From positions 115,779-179,778 of the forward strand of contig DBTU01000049.1 in assembly GCA_002307215.1 (NCBI GenBank): 64,000 nt of DNA, in the 5' to 3' direction. The position numbers and the translations under genes were made by a program. Shown here in pieces: positions 33,530-41,775 of this stretch. The notes beneath the pieces were generated by a model. It was not told the origin of the DNA and made no database searches. It worked only from the letters and a program-made list of their open reading frames with translations. The stretch is from Lachnoclostridium sp. UBA1308. Its GTDB lineage: Bacteria; Bacillota; Clostridia; Lachnospirales; Lachnospiraceae. Each line of letters begins with the position of its first letter. Position 1 is the first letter of the stretch.

Positions 33530-34744
33530 TTACATGTTACCCAAATTACTATACATACTGATCATTGGCTGATACATTGCAAGTACCAAGCCTCCGATGA
33601 TTACTCCCAGAATCACGATGATGACCGGCTGCAATAGTTCCGCAAGGCTTTCCGCCGCAAGCTCTGTCTCCTCTTCGTAATAATCTGCTACCTTATCCAG
33701 CATTCCTTCCATATTACCGGTATTTTCACCGATGGCTAACATATTATAGACCAGCGACGGAAACAGCTGGGACTTTCGGATCGGCACCGATAGCGGGATG
33801 CCCTGTTCCACTTCCTCTTTTGCCTTAAGCATCGCCCTATTGAACAATATGTTACTCATCGTCCTAGACGTAATTTCAATCGCAGAGGTGATTGGGATAC
33901 CGGCTGATACCAATGTACTTAACGTTCTGGCAAACTTGGCAGAATAGCTTTTCACACTGAGTTTCCCAAATATTGGTATTTTTATGGCCAAGGTTCCGAA
34001 GAATACTTTTCCATTCTCAGTCGTTGCAAAGTATCGTATTATTATTACAAGAGCTATAACAACTGCCAGAAGAATGAACCCCCTTTTAAGCAGTAGATCA
34101 CTAAATCCAACCACCATACGGGTTGATAACGGAAGCTGCGCGCCCATATCCTCGAACATGGAAGCAAATTTAGGTACAACAGCCACAGACATCGCAATGG
34201 TAACTGCAAGTGCCACAAATATCATGACAATCGGATAAATCATTGCTTTCTTGATCAGTCCGGCAAGCTTGGCGGATTTCTCAAACTGCCTACCCATCCG
34301 GCTTATCGCCATATCCAGATTACCGGAGGCTTCTCCTGCCTCCACCATATTAACTAACATGGAAGGGAATACCTTTGCGTTTTTCTTCATCGCCTCGGTT
34401 AGTGTCATTCCCTGTTGAACCCGCTCTCTGGTATCATTGATGGCCTTCTTCAAGCTCCTGTTCGGTGTCTGGTCGCCCATCATACGAAGAGCTTCCACCA
34501 CCGGAACACCGGCGTTGATGATACTGGTAAACTGCCGGCAGAAGATACTCAAATCTCGAGATTTAACTTTATTATCAAAGCCAAAGCTGATATCCTTCTC
34601 CAGAAGACCCTGTTCCTTCACACTGATCGGCGTCATGCCGTCCGTCTTTAATTTAGATCTGGCGGCGTTAATGTTCTCTGCCTGAATACTCCCTTTGACA
34701 TTTCTACCGTCTTTTTGTACTGCAATGTACGAAAAATCTCCCAT
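33530..34744 (-). CDS. pilC: Type IV pilus platform protein PilC
   Basis: The inner-membrane platform on which PilB and PilT act. A 404-residue protein with two GspF domains: the first about 70-190 (FTSIINAGVPVVEALRMMGD and VNMVEAGEASGNLDMAI), the second about 270-395 (FARTLSTLVSAGIPITSAIE and YNMLAIGENTGNMEGML). Three membrane helices are visible, near 168-190, 220-243 and 372-392. SD GAGGAGAAAATC. Follows pilT by 15 bases. Confidence 0.96.
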   Translation of the reverse strand: MGDFSYIAVQKDGRNVKGSIQAENINAARSKLKTDGMTPISVKEQGLLEKDISFGFDNKVKSRDLSIFCRQFTSIINAGVPVVEALRMMGDQTPNRSLKKAINDTRERVQQGMTLTEAMKKNAKVFPSMLVNMVEAGEASGNLDMAISRMGRQFEKSAKLAGLIKKAMIYPIVMIFVALAVTIAMSVAVVPKFASMFEDMGAQLPLSTRMVVGFSDLLLKRGFILLAVVIALVIIIRYFATTENGKVFFGTLAIKIPIFGKLSVKSYSAKFARTLSTLVSAGIPITSAIEITSRTMSNILFNRAMLKAKEEVEQGIPLSVPIRKSQLFPSLVYNMLAIGENTGNMEGMLDKVADYYEEETELAAESLAELLQPVIIVILGVIIGGLVLAMYQPMISMYSNLGNM

Positions 34745-34759
34745 TGATTTTCTCCTCTA

Positions 34760-35834
34760 CTATCCGTATAATCTTGCAGCGAAGGAATTCGGATCTTGAG
34801 CATAACCTATTGCCTGGTCGCGGTCGATGTGGCGGTTCATATATAGCTCATAAATAGCATCATCCATGGTCTGCATACCGATCTTACGATTGGTCTGTAT
34901 CGTAGTTGTTATCTGATGTGTCTTCATTTCGCGGATCATATTGCGGATAGCAGGTGTGGACAGCATCACTTCAAAAGCTGCTTTTCTCCCTGTTCCGCCA
35001 TTCGTCGGTAATAGCTGCTGGGAAATGACTCCTTCTAATACCAATGCCAACTGACTTCGTATCTGCGTCTGCTGATAGGGTGGAAATACATCAATGATAC
35101 GGTCAATTGTACTTGCCGCACCTATGGTATGTAGTGTAGAGAATACCAGATGTCCGGTCTCAGCTGCCGTAATCGCGATTGATATGGTGTCCAGATCTCT
35201 CATCTCACCGACCAAAATAACATCCGGATCCTCACGAAGTGCGGCAGTCAGTGCTTTACCAAAGCTTTTGGTATCTGTTCCTATTTCCCTCTGATTAACC
35301 ATAGACTTGGCATGGGAATGAAGGTATTCGCAGGGATCTTCCAGTGTTATAATATGATACTTGTACTGTAAGTTAATCTGATTGATTAAGGAAGCTAGGG
35401 TGGTTGATTTACCACTTCCGGTAGGTCCTGTCACGAGAACAAGTCCTCTCTTTTTATGAATCAGGTTGATGACCGCTTCCGGAATTCCGAGTTCCTGTGG
35501 AGTTGGTATCGTCTCCCCGATAAGTCGTATGGTCACTGCTGCAGATCCTCTCTGATGATATGCATTGACCCGGTATCTTCCTACCCTCGGTATAGAATAG
35601 GAGAAATCAACTTCTCCCTCCTCCTCAAACTTCGCCGTTAATATCGGTGGTATCAAGGAATATGCAAGTTCACTGACATCCTCCGGTTTCAGCATTGGTA
35701 GGTCAAGGCTTTTCAAATCTCCATTGACTCTGACCTTCGGTGGTATGCCGACGGTCAGATGCAGATCCGATGCATTCATCTGAGCCGCCGTTTCCAAAAG
35801 CAGATTGATTTTTTCCTTATTTATTTCTGTTGCC
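34760..35834 (-). CDS. pilT: Pilus retraction ATPase PilT
   Basis: A hexameric ATPase that disassembles pili and powers twitching. About 357 residues: Walker A GPTGSGKSTTLASL, Asp box, Walker B DPDVILVGEMRDLDT, His box STLHTIGAAST, and the C-terminal AIRNMIREMK, which is the PilT-specific AIRNLIRE retraction motif. The start is ATG 35834 after AAGGGGAAAATAGAT; the longer GTG reading adds 14 residues and lacks a site. Presence of PilT shows the pili are probably retractile. Confidence 0.95.
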
Positions 35835-35882
35835 ATATCTATTTTCCCCTTCCCGAGATACGACTCGGTTCCCACGTATTAT

Positions 35883-37592
35883 TTATACTTTTTCATCCTC
35901 GTTTTCCGAGTATACGATTCGCTTCATCTCTTCTATCGAGGTAATTCCTGAGATTACCTGTGAAAGTATCGCTTCCCTCATGGTCAGCATTCCATCCTCG
36001 ATTGCAATTTTTTGAATCTCATCTGCACTTCCCTTGATGGATATCACATTCCGGATCTTACTGCTGATTGGCATAATCTCATAGATACCGATTCTCCCCC
36101 TGTATCCGGTCTCATTACAAGCAGCACAGCCATGTGGTTCATAAATGTCGTAATCTTTGTGTAAATCCAGTCCAAACATTCTCTTCTCTCGGTCTGTCAG
36201 CTTTCGCATTGTCTTACAGCTACAGAGTCTTCTTACAAGACGCTGGGCTATTACACCTACAACTGAATCTGCAATCAGGTAGGGCTCAACTCCCATATCG
36301 GCAAGACGGGTAATGGATGATGCAGCGCTATTGGTATGTAGGGTACTTACAACCAGATGCCCGGTAATTGATGCCGTTACTGCAATTCTGGCGGTCTCCT
36401 CATCTCGTATCTCACCGATCATTATGATATCCGGATCCTGACGAAGTATAGAACGCAAGGAAGAGGCAAAGGTAAGATCCGCCTTCGGATTCACCTGTAC
36501 CTGGTTAATGCCATCAAGATTTGCTTCCACCGGATCTTCAACCGTGATGATATTAACATCTTCTTTGTTAAGTTCGCTGAGAGCCGTATATAGGGTTGTG
36601 GATTTACCGCTACCTGTTGGTCCGGTAACCAAGATAATTCCATTCGGATTAGCAAATATCTGATTGAATTTATTTAACTCCTCCTCAGAAAAACCAAGCT
36701 GCCTCTTATCACGGGTCAAATTCTGTTTGGAGGTAAGACGCATTACGACCTTCTCACCAAATACGGTTGGAAGAATGGATACTCGGATATCATATTCCTG
36801 ACGGTCCACCTGATGGGTAATACGTCCATCCTGAGGTTTTCTCTTTTCTGAGATATCCATACCGCCGATAATCTTAATTCTGGTGATTATGGCTGATAAC
36901 AGGTTTATCTGATAGCTTCCCACATTCTGCAGAACACCATCGATACGGTAACGGACCCTGATCTTCGTTTCCAAAGACTCAATATGGATATCACTGGCTC
37001 TCTGACGAACGGCCTGCTCAATAATCTTTTTGATCAAAACTACGATTGGTGCATTTTCAACCGCATCATTCGTTAGCTCCTCGTCTAGGTCCTCCGCTTC
37101 ACTTTGTTCTTGAGAGAACTTCTCGGCAACCGCCTGGTTCGCCGCACTACCGTAATATTTATCGATACATGCGAGTATCTCTCCCGGCGTGGCAATTACC
37201 GGAGTAATCTGCATTCCGGTTACGACAGAAATATCATCCATTGCTATAATATCCAAAGGATCAGCCATTGCCACCCTAAGATATTTAGAGTCGAAAGAAT
37301 CAAATTCAAAGGGCATAATAACATGCTTCGTCAGTACGCTGATATCTGTTATCATATTAAGAATTTCAATCGGTATCTTATGGGAAGAAAGCTCCACCAT
37401 ATCAAGACCCATCTGTTTTTGTAATGTGTGAGCAATCTGATGCTCCGTTGCATACCCCATCTCAATTAGGAGAGTACCAATCTTTTGCTTGGTGCCCTTC
37501 TGCTTTACCAATGCATCAGCCAACTGCTTCTCTGTGATGACGGTTTCTGTTAGAAGCATATCACCAATTCTTTTCTTTTCTCTGACAAACAT
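35883..37592 (-). CDS. pilB: Pilus extension ATPase PilB
   Basis: Powers pilin polymerisation. A 569-residue protein: an N-terminal MshE/GspE N-domain (about 5-150, RIGDMLLTETVITEKQLADA), then the ATPase core with Walker A GPTGSGKSTTLYTAL, Walker B DPDIIMIGEIRDEET, STLHTNSAASS, and a metal-binding four-cysteine loop (LCSCKT and GCAACNETGYRG). The MshE N-domain can bind cyclic di-GMP in some homologues; the LLxxxxxT-type pattern IGDMLLTETVIT is suggestive only. First gene of the locus, with a promoter 135 bases upstream. SD ACGGAGGATGAATTCGG. Confidence 0.96.
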   Translation of the reverse strand: MFVREKKRIGDMLLTETVITEKQLADALVKQKGTKQKIGTLLIEMGYATEHQIAHTLQKQMGLDMVELSSHKIPIEILNMITDISVLTKHVIMPFEFDSFDSKYLRVAMADPLDIIAMDDISVVTGMQITPVIATPGEILACIDKYYGSAANQAVAEKFSQEQSEAEDLDEELTNDAVENAPIVVLIKKIIEQAVRQRASDIHIESLETKIRVRYRIDGVLQNVGSYQINLLSAIITRIKIIGGMDISEKRKPQDGRITHQVDRQEYDIRVSILPTVFGEKVVMRLTSKQNLTRDKRQLGFSEEELNKFNQIFANPNGIILVTGPTGSGKSTTLYTALSELNKEDVNIITVEDPVEANLDGINQVQVNPKADLTFASSLRSILRQDPDIIMIGEIRDEETARIAVTASITGHLVVSTLHTNSAASSITRLADMGVEPYLIADSVVGVIAQRLVRRLCSCKTMRKLTDREKRMFGLDLHKDYDIYEPHGCAACNETGYRGRIGIYEIMPISSKIRNVISIKGSADEIQKIAIEDGMLTMREAILSQVISGITSIEEMKRIVYSENEDEKV

Positions 37593-37727
37593 CCGAATTC
37601 ATCCTCCGTCAATACTCCAGTAAATGTTGCACTAAATGCTACAATATAACTTTATCATTCATATATTTATCAAATCTAAGTGTTTTACAATTGAAATCAA
37701 CGTATAGGACATATATCCTATATATCA

Positions 37728-37756
37728 ATAATAAATCCATTGACAGCCTTTGTCAA
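37728..37756 (-). promoter_or_regulatory. Promoter of the pilus locus with palindrome over the -35
   Basis: Minus strand exact TTGACA (37756-37751), 17-base spacer, TATTAT (37733-37728). The -35 box sits in one arm of a perfect inverted repeat CCATTGACA/TGTCAATGG (37737-37759), so a dimeric regulator could block or recruit polymerase. The leader would be about 125 bases. Confidence 0.82.
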
Positions 37757-37937
37757 TGGATGCCAAAATATTTCATATTTTTTTGCATTAAAACACACAA
37801 ATATATTATTTTATATCAATACATGGTAAATATATTATAAATTCCCTATATGTTTCTGCTAATTTCTATCAATATCTGCTAATTTATATTGATCATGGTA
37901 ATGGATAGTGACGCGCTCATAGAAAACAAAACTCTGA

Positions 37938-37987
37938 AATCAAAATAAACAAATAATGTAATCAAAATAAACAAATAATGTAATCAA
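37938..37987. repeat. 22-bp direct repeat, 2.3 copies
   Basis: Two identical 22-bp units beginning AATCAAAATAAACAAATAAT, then six bases of a third. They abut the MITE-like half copy at 37990. They could be binding sites or a duplication made by the insertion. Confidence 0.8.
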
Positions 37988-37989
37988 TA

Positions 37990-38082
37990 GTTACCGTTCA
38001 GCCTTCAAAGAGATGTATCCGGATTTATAAAAATGATTTCCATATAGGAATATTTGCAATCGTCGGTTCTTTAGCTCTGTTC
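37990..38082. mobile_element. MITE-like element, left half only
   Basis: Matches the left half of the element at 12742-12946: GTTACCGTTCAGCCTTCAAA, AGAGATGTATCCGGA, AAAATGATTTCCATATAG and TATTTGCAATCGTCG all have close counterparts in the same order. The right half with its terminal repeat is missing, so it is a remnant. Confidence 0.75.
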
Positions 38083-38105
38083 TTTGGATCTGTTCAAATA
38101 ATAAA

Positions 38106-38134
38106 TTGATTTTATTAACTCTTTCCTGTAAAAT
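38106..38134 (+). promoter_or_regulatory. Promoter of the plus-strand ABC-F gene
   Basis: TTGATT (38106-38111), 17-base spacer, TAAAAT (38129-38134); about 60 bases before the start. Confidence 0.72.
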
Positions 38135-38196
38135 GATATACCGTAGTACAAAAACGTCACATAAAACAACATTTATAATATAAGGAGTTTTTATCA

Positions 38197-39750
38197 ATGA
38201 GTATATTGAGTGTTACAAACCTTAGCCATGGCTTTGGTGACCGGGCAATCTTTCATGATGTATCGTTTCGTTTACTGAAGGGTGAGCATATCGGCCTGAT
38301 CGGTGCCAATGGAGAAGGAAAATCCACCTTCATGAATATTGTTACCGATAAGCTGATGCCGGATGAGGGTAAGGTAGAATGGGCTAAGCATGTACATATC
38401 GGGTATCTGGATCAGCATGCACAACTTGAGAAAGGTATGACACTGCGTAGTGTTCTTCAATCTGCCTACTCTTATCTGTTTGATTTGGAAAAAAAAATGA
38501 ATGAACTGTGTGATGCCATGGGAAGCGCTGATGGCGATGCCCTGCAGGAAATGATAGACGAGATGGGAGATATTCAGGAGTTATTGTCCATGCATGATTT
38601 TTATATCATCGATAGCAAGGTCGATGAAGTTGCGCATGCACTCGGACTTGATGATAACGGTCTTGAATATGATGTGACAGAACTTAGCGGTGGTCAGAGA
38701 ACTAAGCTTTTGCTCGGTAAACTTTTACTGGAAAAGCCGGATATCCTGTTGCTTGATGAGCCTACAAATTATCTTGATGTAGTTCATATTGAATGGCTGA
38801 AAAGATATCTATTAGAATATGAGAATGCTTTTATCCTGATTTCCCACGATATTCCCTTCCTAAACAGTGTCGTGAATATCATATACCACATGGAGAATCA
38901 GGAACTAAACCGTTATGTCGGTGATTATAATAAATTTCTTGAAGTTTATGAAATGAAGAAGATACAGCAAGAGGCTGCCTATAAACGCCAGCAGAAGGAA
39001 ATTGTGGAGCTCGAAGACTTCGTTGCCCGTAATAAAGCAAGAGTATCCACGAGAAATATGGCAATGTCACGCCAGAAGAAGCTTGATAAAATGGATGTCA
39101 TTGAACTTACTAGGGATAAACCAAAGCCTGAGTTTAATTTCAAGGAAGCCCGCGCTGCCGGAAGATACATCATTCAGACACAGGATCTTGTTATCGGTTA
39201 CGAGGAACCTCTGTCATCTCCACTCACACTTACAATGGAACGCGGAGATAAGATTGTACTAATTGGTGCGAACGGAATTGGTAAAACCACCTTATTGAAA
39301 AGTATACTTGGATTAATTCCCGCACTTGGCGGATCTGTTACGCTTGGTGATTATCTGAGCATCGGCTACTTTGAGCAGGAAATTGCCTCAGGAAATACTA
39401 CCACCTGTATTGAAGAAATCTGGAAGGATTTCCCCGGTCTTACTCAGTATGAAGTGCGCTCCGCTTTGGCTAAGTGCGGTCTAACCACGAAGCATATCGA
39501 GAGTCAGGTCCGCGTTCTCAGCGGCGGTGAACAGGCTAAGGTACGTCTGTGTAAACTTATTAATCGTGAAGCTAATATTCTTCTGCTTGATGAGCCTACC
39601 AACCATCTGGATGTTGACGCGAAAGCCGAGTTAAAAAGAGCGATTAAGAATTTTAAGGGTAGTCTCCTGCTAATTTGCCACGAACCGGAATTCTATGAGG
39701 ATATTATTACAAAGGTCTGGGACTGTTCCCAATGGACTACAAAAAGGTAA
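38197..39750 (+). CDS. ABC-F family ATPase (YbiT-like)
   Basis: A 517-residue soluble protein with two ABC cassettes and no membrane helices. First cassette: Walker A GANGEGKST near 36-44, signature LSGGQ, LLLDEPTNYLD. Second: GANGIGKTT, LSGGE, LLLDEPTNHLD. The charged linker between them (KIQQEAAYKRQQKEIVELED) is the ABC-F P-site tRNA-interaction motif. Such proteins act on the ribosome as translation factors; length and linker resemble YbiT more than antibiotic-protection types. Convergent with the HD gene, five bases apart. Confidence 0.9.
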   Translation: MSILSVTNLSHGFGDRAIFHDVSFRLLKGEHIGLIGANGEGKSTFMNIVTDKLMPDEGKVEWAKHVHIGYLDQHAQLEKGMTLRSVLQSAYSYLFDLEKKMNELCDAMGSADGDALQEMIDEMGDIQELLSMHDFYIIDSKVDEVAHALGLDDNGLEYDVTELSGGQRTKLLLGKLLLEKPDILLLDEPTNYLDVVHIEWLKRYLLEYENAFILISHDIPFLNSVVNIIYHMENQELNRYVGDYNKFLEVYEMKKIQQEAAYKRQQKEIVELEDFVARNKARVSTRNMAMSRQKKLDKMDVIELTRDKPKPEFNFKEARAAGRYIIQTQDLVIGYEEPLSSPLTLTMERGDKIVLIGANGIGKTTLLKSILGLIPALGGSVTLGDYLSIGYFEQEIASGNTTTCIEEIWKDFPGLTQYEVRSALAKCGLTTKHIESQVRVLSGGEQAKVRLCKLINREANILLLDEPTNHLDVDAKAELKRAIKNFKGSLLLICHEPEFYEDIITKVWDCSQWTTKR

Positions 39751-39755
39751 GGAGC

Positions 39756-40244
39756 CTACTGAAATATCTTTGTAAGAAAGGTTAGACCGGTACAGGTTTT
39801 GAATATCTTTTCCCTTATGCTATTAATTGTAGCCGAATCCATCTCATCTTCACTGATATTTACCAAAAAATCCGCTTCTACAAGAATCTGATAATCCAAA
39901 CCATCTATATTATGGTACGTATGATGATGCGCAATCAGATAACAGACACGATCAATAAATTCTTCCGCGTAACCAAGACCCCCAAGCATTACCTTGGCTA
40001 CCGGAGGACCCTCTTGTTGCTGATAATTTCCAGCACTGCTATTGTATTTCTCTTCGCTGACTTTAATCCCGATATCATGAACAACTGCGGCCACTTCCAG
40101 TATCTCTTGAAGCTCTGTGGGTAGTTCCTCTAACTCGCCAATCGCACTTGCATAGCCATAAACCTTAAGAAAATGTTGAATCCTTCTGGCATCCCCGGCG
40201 TAATAATCAATCATCGCGTCAATTACGTAACCCGTCTTCTTCAT
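39756..40244 (-). CDS. HD-domain metal-dependent phosphohydrolase
   Basis: A 162-residue protein with the HD ligands in order: RRIQHFLKVYGYA (first His), VVHDIGIK (the HD pair), YLIAHHHTYHNIDG (two further His) and VEADFLVNI (final Asp). It should hydrolyse a phosphate ester or phosphodiester; the substrate cannot be read from sequence. The ATG at 40244 is chosen; a reading from 40295 is possible, and ribosome-binding sites are weak for both. Confidence 0.85.
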   Translation of the reverse strand: MKKTGYVIDAMIDYYAGDARRIQHFLKVYGYASAIGELEELPTELQEILEVAAVVHDIGIKVSEEKYNSSAGNYQQQEGPPVAKVMLGGLGYAEEFIDRVCYLIAHHHTYHNIDGLDYQILVEADFLVNISEDEMDSATINSIREKIFKTCTGLTFLTKIFQ

Positions 40245-40359
40245 TATTATAACCCAACCTTTCTTCAAAGCCTGCAAACTTAGGGCCGCAGGCACAAAGT
40301 TGCCTTCTTGTAATCTTTATTTGCTACACTTTCTCAAATACCTCTTTCGAGGCTTAAAA

Positions 40360-40752
40360 TCATGTCTTTCTGATAAATTCGTTTCTACATTTCGGACAGG
40401 TGATACTGATCTTCCCCCTGCCTCTTGGTACACGAATCGTCTGCTTACAGCGAGAACATTGATAATACTTATGTGTCTTCGTACCAATCAGTGCTAATTT
40501 TAGATGATACAACCACTTTCCGATAGGGCCGGTCCGTCTTTGATAAATCATATTTTCTTTGGATCTTTGGGAAATATTCTTTGAAAATGCCCGAAAGAGT
40601 GCGTAAAGAATAATGATATACGACAGGATATAAAGCGGCAGTAATTTAGTGATTGATGAAACCAGCGTAACAAGCATGGATAAAATGACCAGGTCTCTGG
40701 TCAACCGGTCAAAGCCATATCTACCATACATAAACCTTCTGAATTGATTCAT
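40360..40752 (-). CDS. Two-helix membrane protein with C-terminal zinc ribbon
   Basis: A 130-residue protein: two hydrophobic helices (about 21-57, ending IILYALFRAFSKNISQR), a basic loop, and a zinc ribbon made of CSRC and CPKC about 20 residues apart. The ribbon pattern YQCSRCKQTIRVPRGRGKI resembles rubredoxin-like knuckles. I do not recognise a function. AGGAGGATTTT precedes the ATG. Genes of this layout occur as single genes in related organisms. Confidence 0.78.
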   Translation of the reverse strand: MNQFRRFMYGRYGFDRLTRDLVILSMLVTLVSSITKLLPLYILSYIIILYALFRAFSKNISQRSKENMIYQRRTGPIGKWLYHLKLALIGTKTHKYYQCSRCKQTIRVPRGRGKISITCPKCRNEFIRKT

Positions 40753-41056
40753 AAAATCCTCCTGTATAATTTATTTCTGCAGCTTAGTGAGTTGTTTATC
40801 TAATTGTCAATGATACAGTGCTCTAACCACTTTGTCACTAACAAGCTTCTTCTCTCTGCTATTATCATACATTAAATCATGTGCATTTCCTAATTAAAAA
40901 TGTATAAATTTTTGCTCTTTTTATGTAAGTGACTATATTTCATATTCATAAAAAATGTCTTGTAGGAAGGAAACGTAAAACATACTGTTTCCTTCTTACA
41001 AGACACCGGCGATATCATAAAACATACTCAAATTTTGATATGGACTAATCAGTTAT
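40753..41056. other. Intergenic region with sigK terminator
   Basis: About 300 bases. The right part is the sigK terminator. The left part is AT-rich; it must carry the promoter of the zinc-ribbon gene (an exact TTGACA lies at about 40806 on the minus strand but lacks a -10 partner). No small gene seen. Confidence 0.5.
40950..41005 (-). terminator. sigK intrinsic terminator
   Basis: Minus-strand stem with 19-base arms (TGTCTTGTAAGAAGGAAAC against its complement, one mismatch), 12-base loop, then six U. Strong rho-independent terminator about 50 bases past the sigK stop. Confidence 0.93.
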
Positions 41057-41680
41057 CTAGGTCTCAAAACATTCTCGTAATTTTTTTAGTGCTTTTTTCT
41101 CGATGCGGCTGACGTAGCTTCTGGATATTCCCAGCATACTGGCTATCTCCCGCTGTGTTACCTCTTTTTTGTTGCTTAAGCCGTAGCGCAGACATATTAT
41201 TTCGCGTTCTCTATCAGTCAATACTTTGCTTATTATTTGATACAGTTTTTTAATATCATCCTCGAGCATGATGTTCTCAACAACATCGACCTCTGCTTCC
41301 TCGATGATATCTAACAGATTGATTTCATTTCCCTCCCGGTCAGAGCCGATCGGATCATACAGATATACTTCCTTGGATAATCGTTTTCCGCTTCTGAGCA
41401 TCATTAAAAGCTCATTATCGATGCAACGAGAGGCATAAGTAGCCAGGCGAATTCCCTTTTCATCATCAAAGGTATCAATTGCCTTGATTAACCCAATCGT
41501 ACCAATTGATATCAAATCATCTGTTTCTTTATCAGCCATATTATATTTTTTCACAATATGTGCGACTAATCTCAGATTATGTTCAATCAATTTATCTCTG
41601 GCTTCTCTGTCGCCTTCCTTGCAACGCCGTAGGTAATCTGTTTCCTCTTTGGTGCTCAACGGCTTTGGAAATGACTTCAC
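41057..41680 (-). CDS. sigK: RNA polymerase sporulation sigma factor SigK, uninterrupted
   Basis: Late mother-cell sigma factor of sporulation. Region 2 reads DDLISIGTIGLIKAIDTFD and LATYASRCIDNELLM, region 4 VTQREIASMLGISRSYVSRI; all are SigK-like. The likely start is GTG 41680, giving MKSFPKPLSTKEE, which matches the usual N-terminus and has GAGGGTG upstream; an ATG at 41698 would give 213 residues but leaves almost no leader from the sigma-K promoter. The pro-sequence of Bacillus pro-SigK is short or absent, and there is no skin element inside the gene. Confidence 0.9.
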   Translation of the reverse strand: MKSFPKPLSTKEETDYLRRCKEGDREARDKLIEHNLRLVAHIVKKYNMADKETDDLISIGTIGLIKAIDTFDDEKGIRLATYASRCIDNELLMMLRSGKRLSKEVYLYDPIGSDREGNEINLLDIIEEAEVDVVENIMLEDDIKKLYQIISKVLTDREREIICLRYGLSNKKEVTQREIASMLGISRSYVSRIEKKALKKLRECFET

Positions 41681-41716
41681 GAAGATAAGCACCCTCATTG
41701 CCTAATGTGTCATTAA

Positions 41717-41747
41717 TATCATATGAGTGACATTGACATAAAGTGCC
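41717..41747 (-). promoter_or_regulatory. Sigma-K-type promoter of sigK
   Basis: On the minus strand GGCAC (41747-41743), 17 bases, then CATATGATA (41725-41717). This matches the sigma-K consensus AC-N17-CATAnnnTA at every fixed base, suggesting that sigK drives its own transcription in the mother cell. A sigma-E contribution cannot be excluded. Confidence 0.75.
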
Positions 41748-41775
41748 TATCCCTCTTAAAAAGGGACAGAAGGAC

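Larger units (their letters stand above)
37593..38196. other. Long divergent intergenic region pilB/ABC-F
   Basis: About 600 AT-rich bases between divergent genes. It holds the pilB promoter with an overlapping palindrome, a TATAGGA/TCCTATA hairpin (about 37703-37722) in the pilB leader, a 22-bp direct repeat (37938-37987), the half copy of the MITE-like element and the ABC-F promoter. No cyclic di-GMP riboswitch signature was seen on either strand. Confidence 0.6.

Noticed and set aside
37593..38196. Cyclic di-GMP riboswitch before the pilus locus
   Set aside because: Type I and type II signature sequences were looked for on both strands between pilB and the ABC-F gene; none found.
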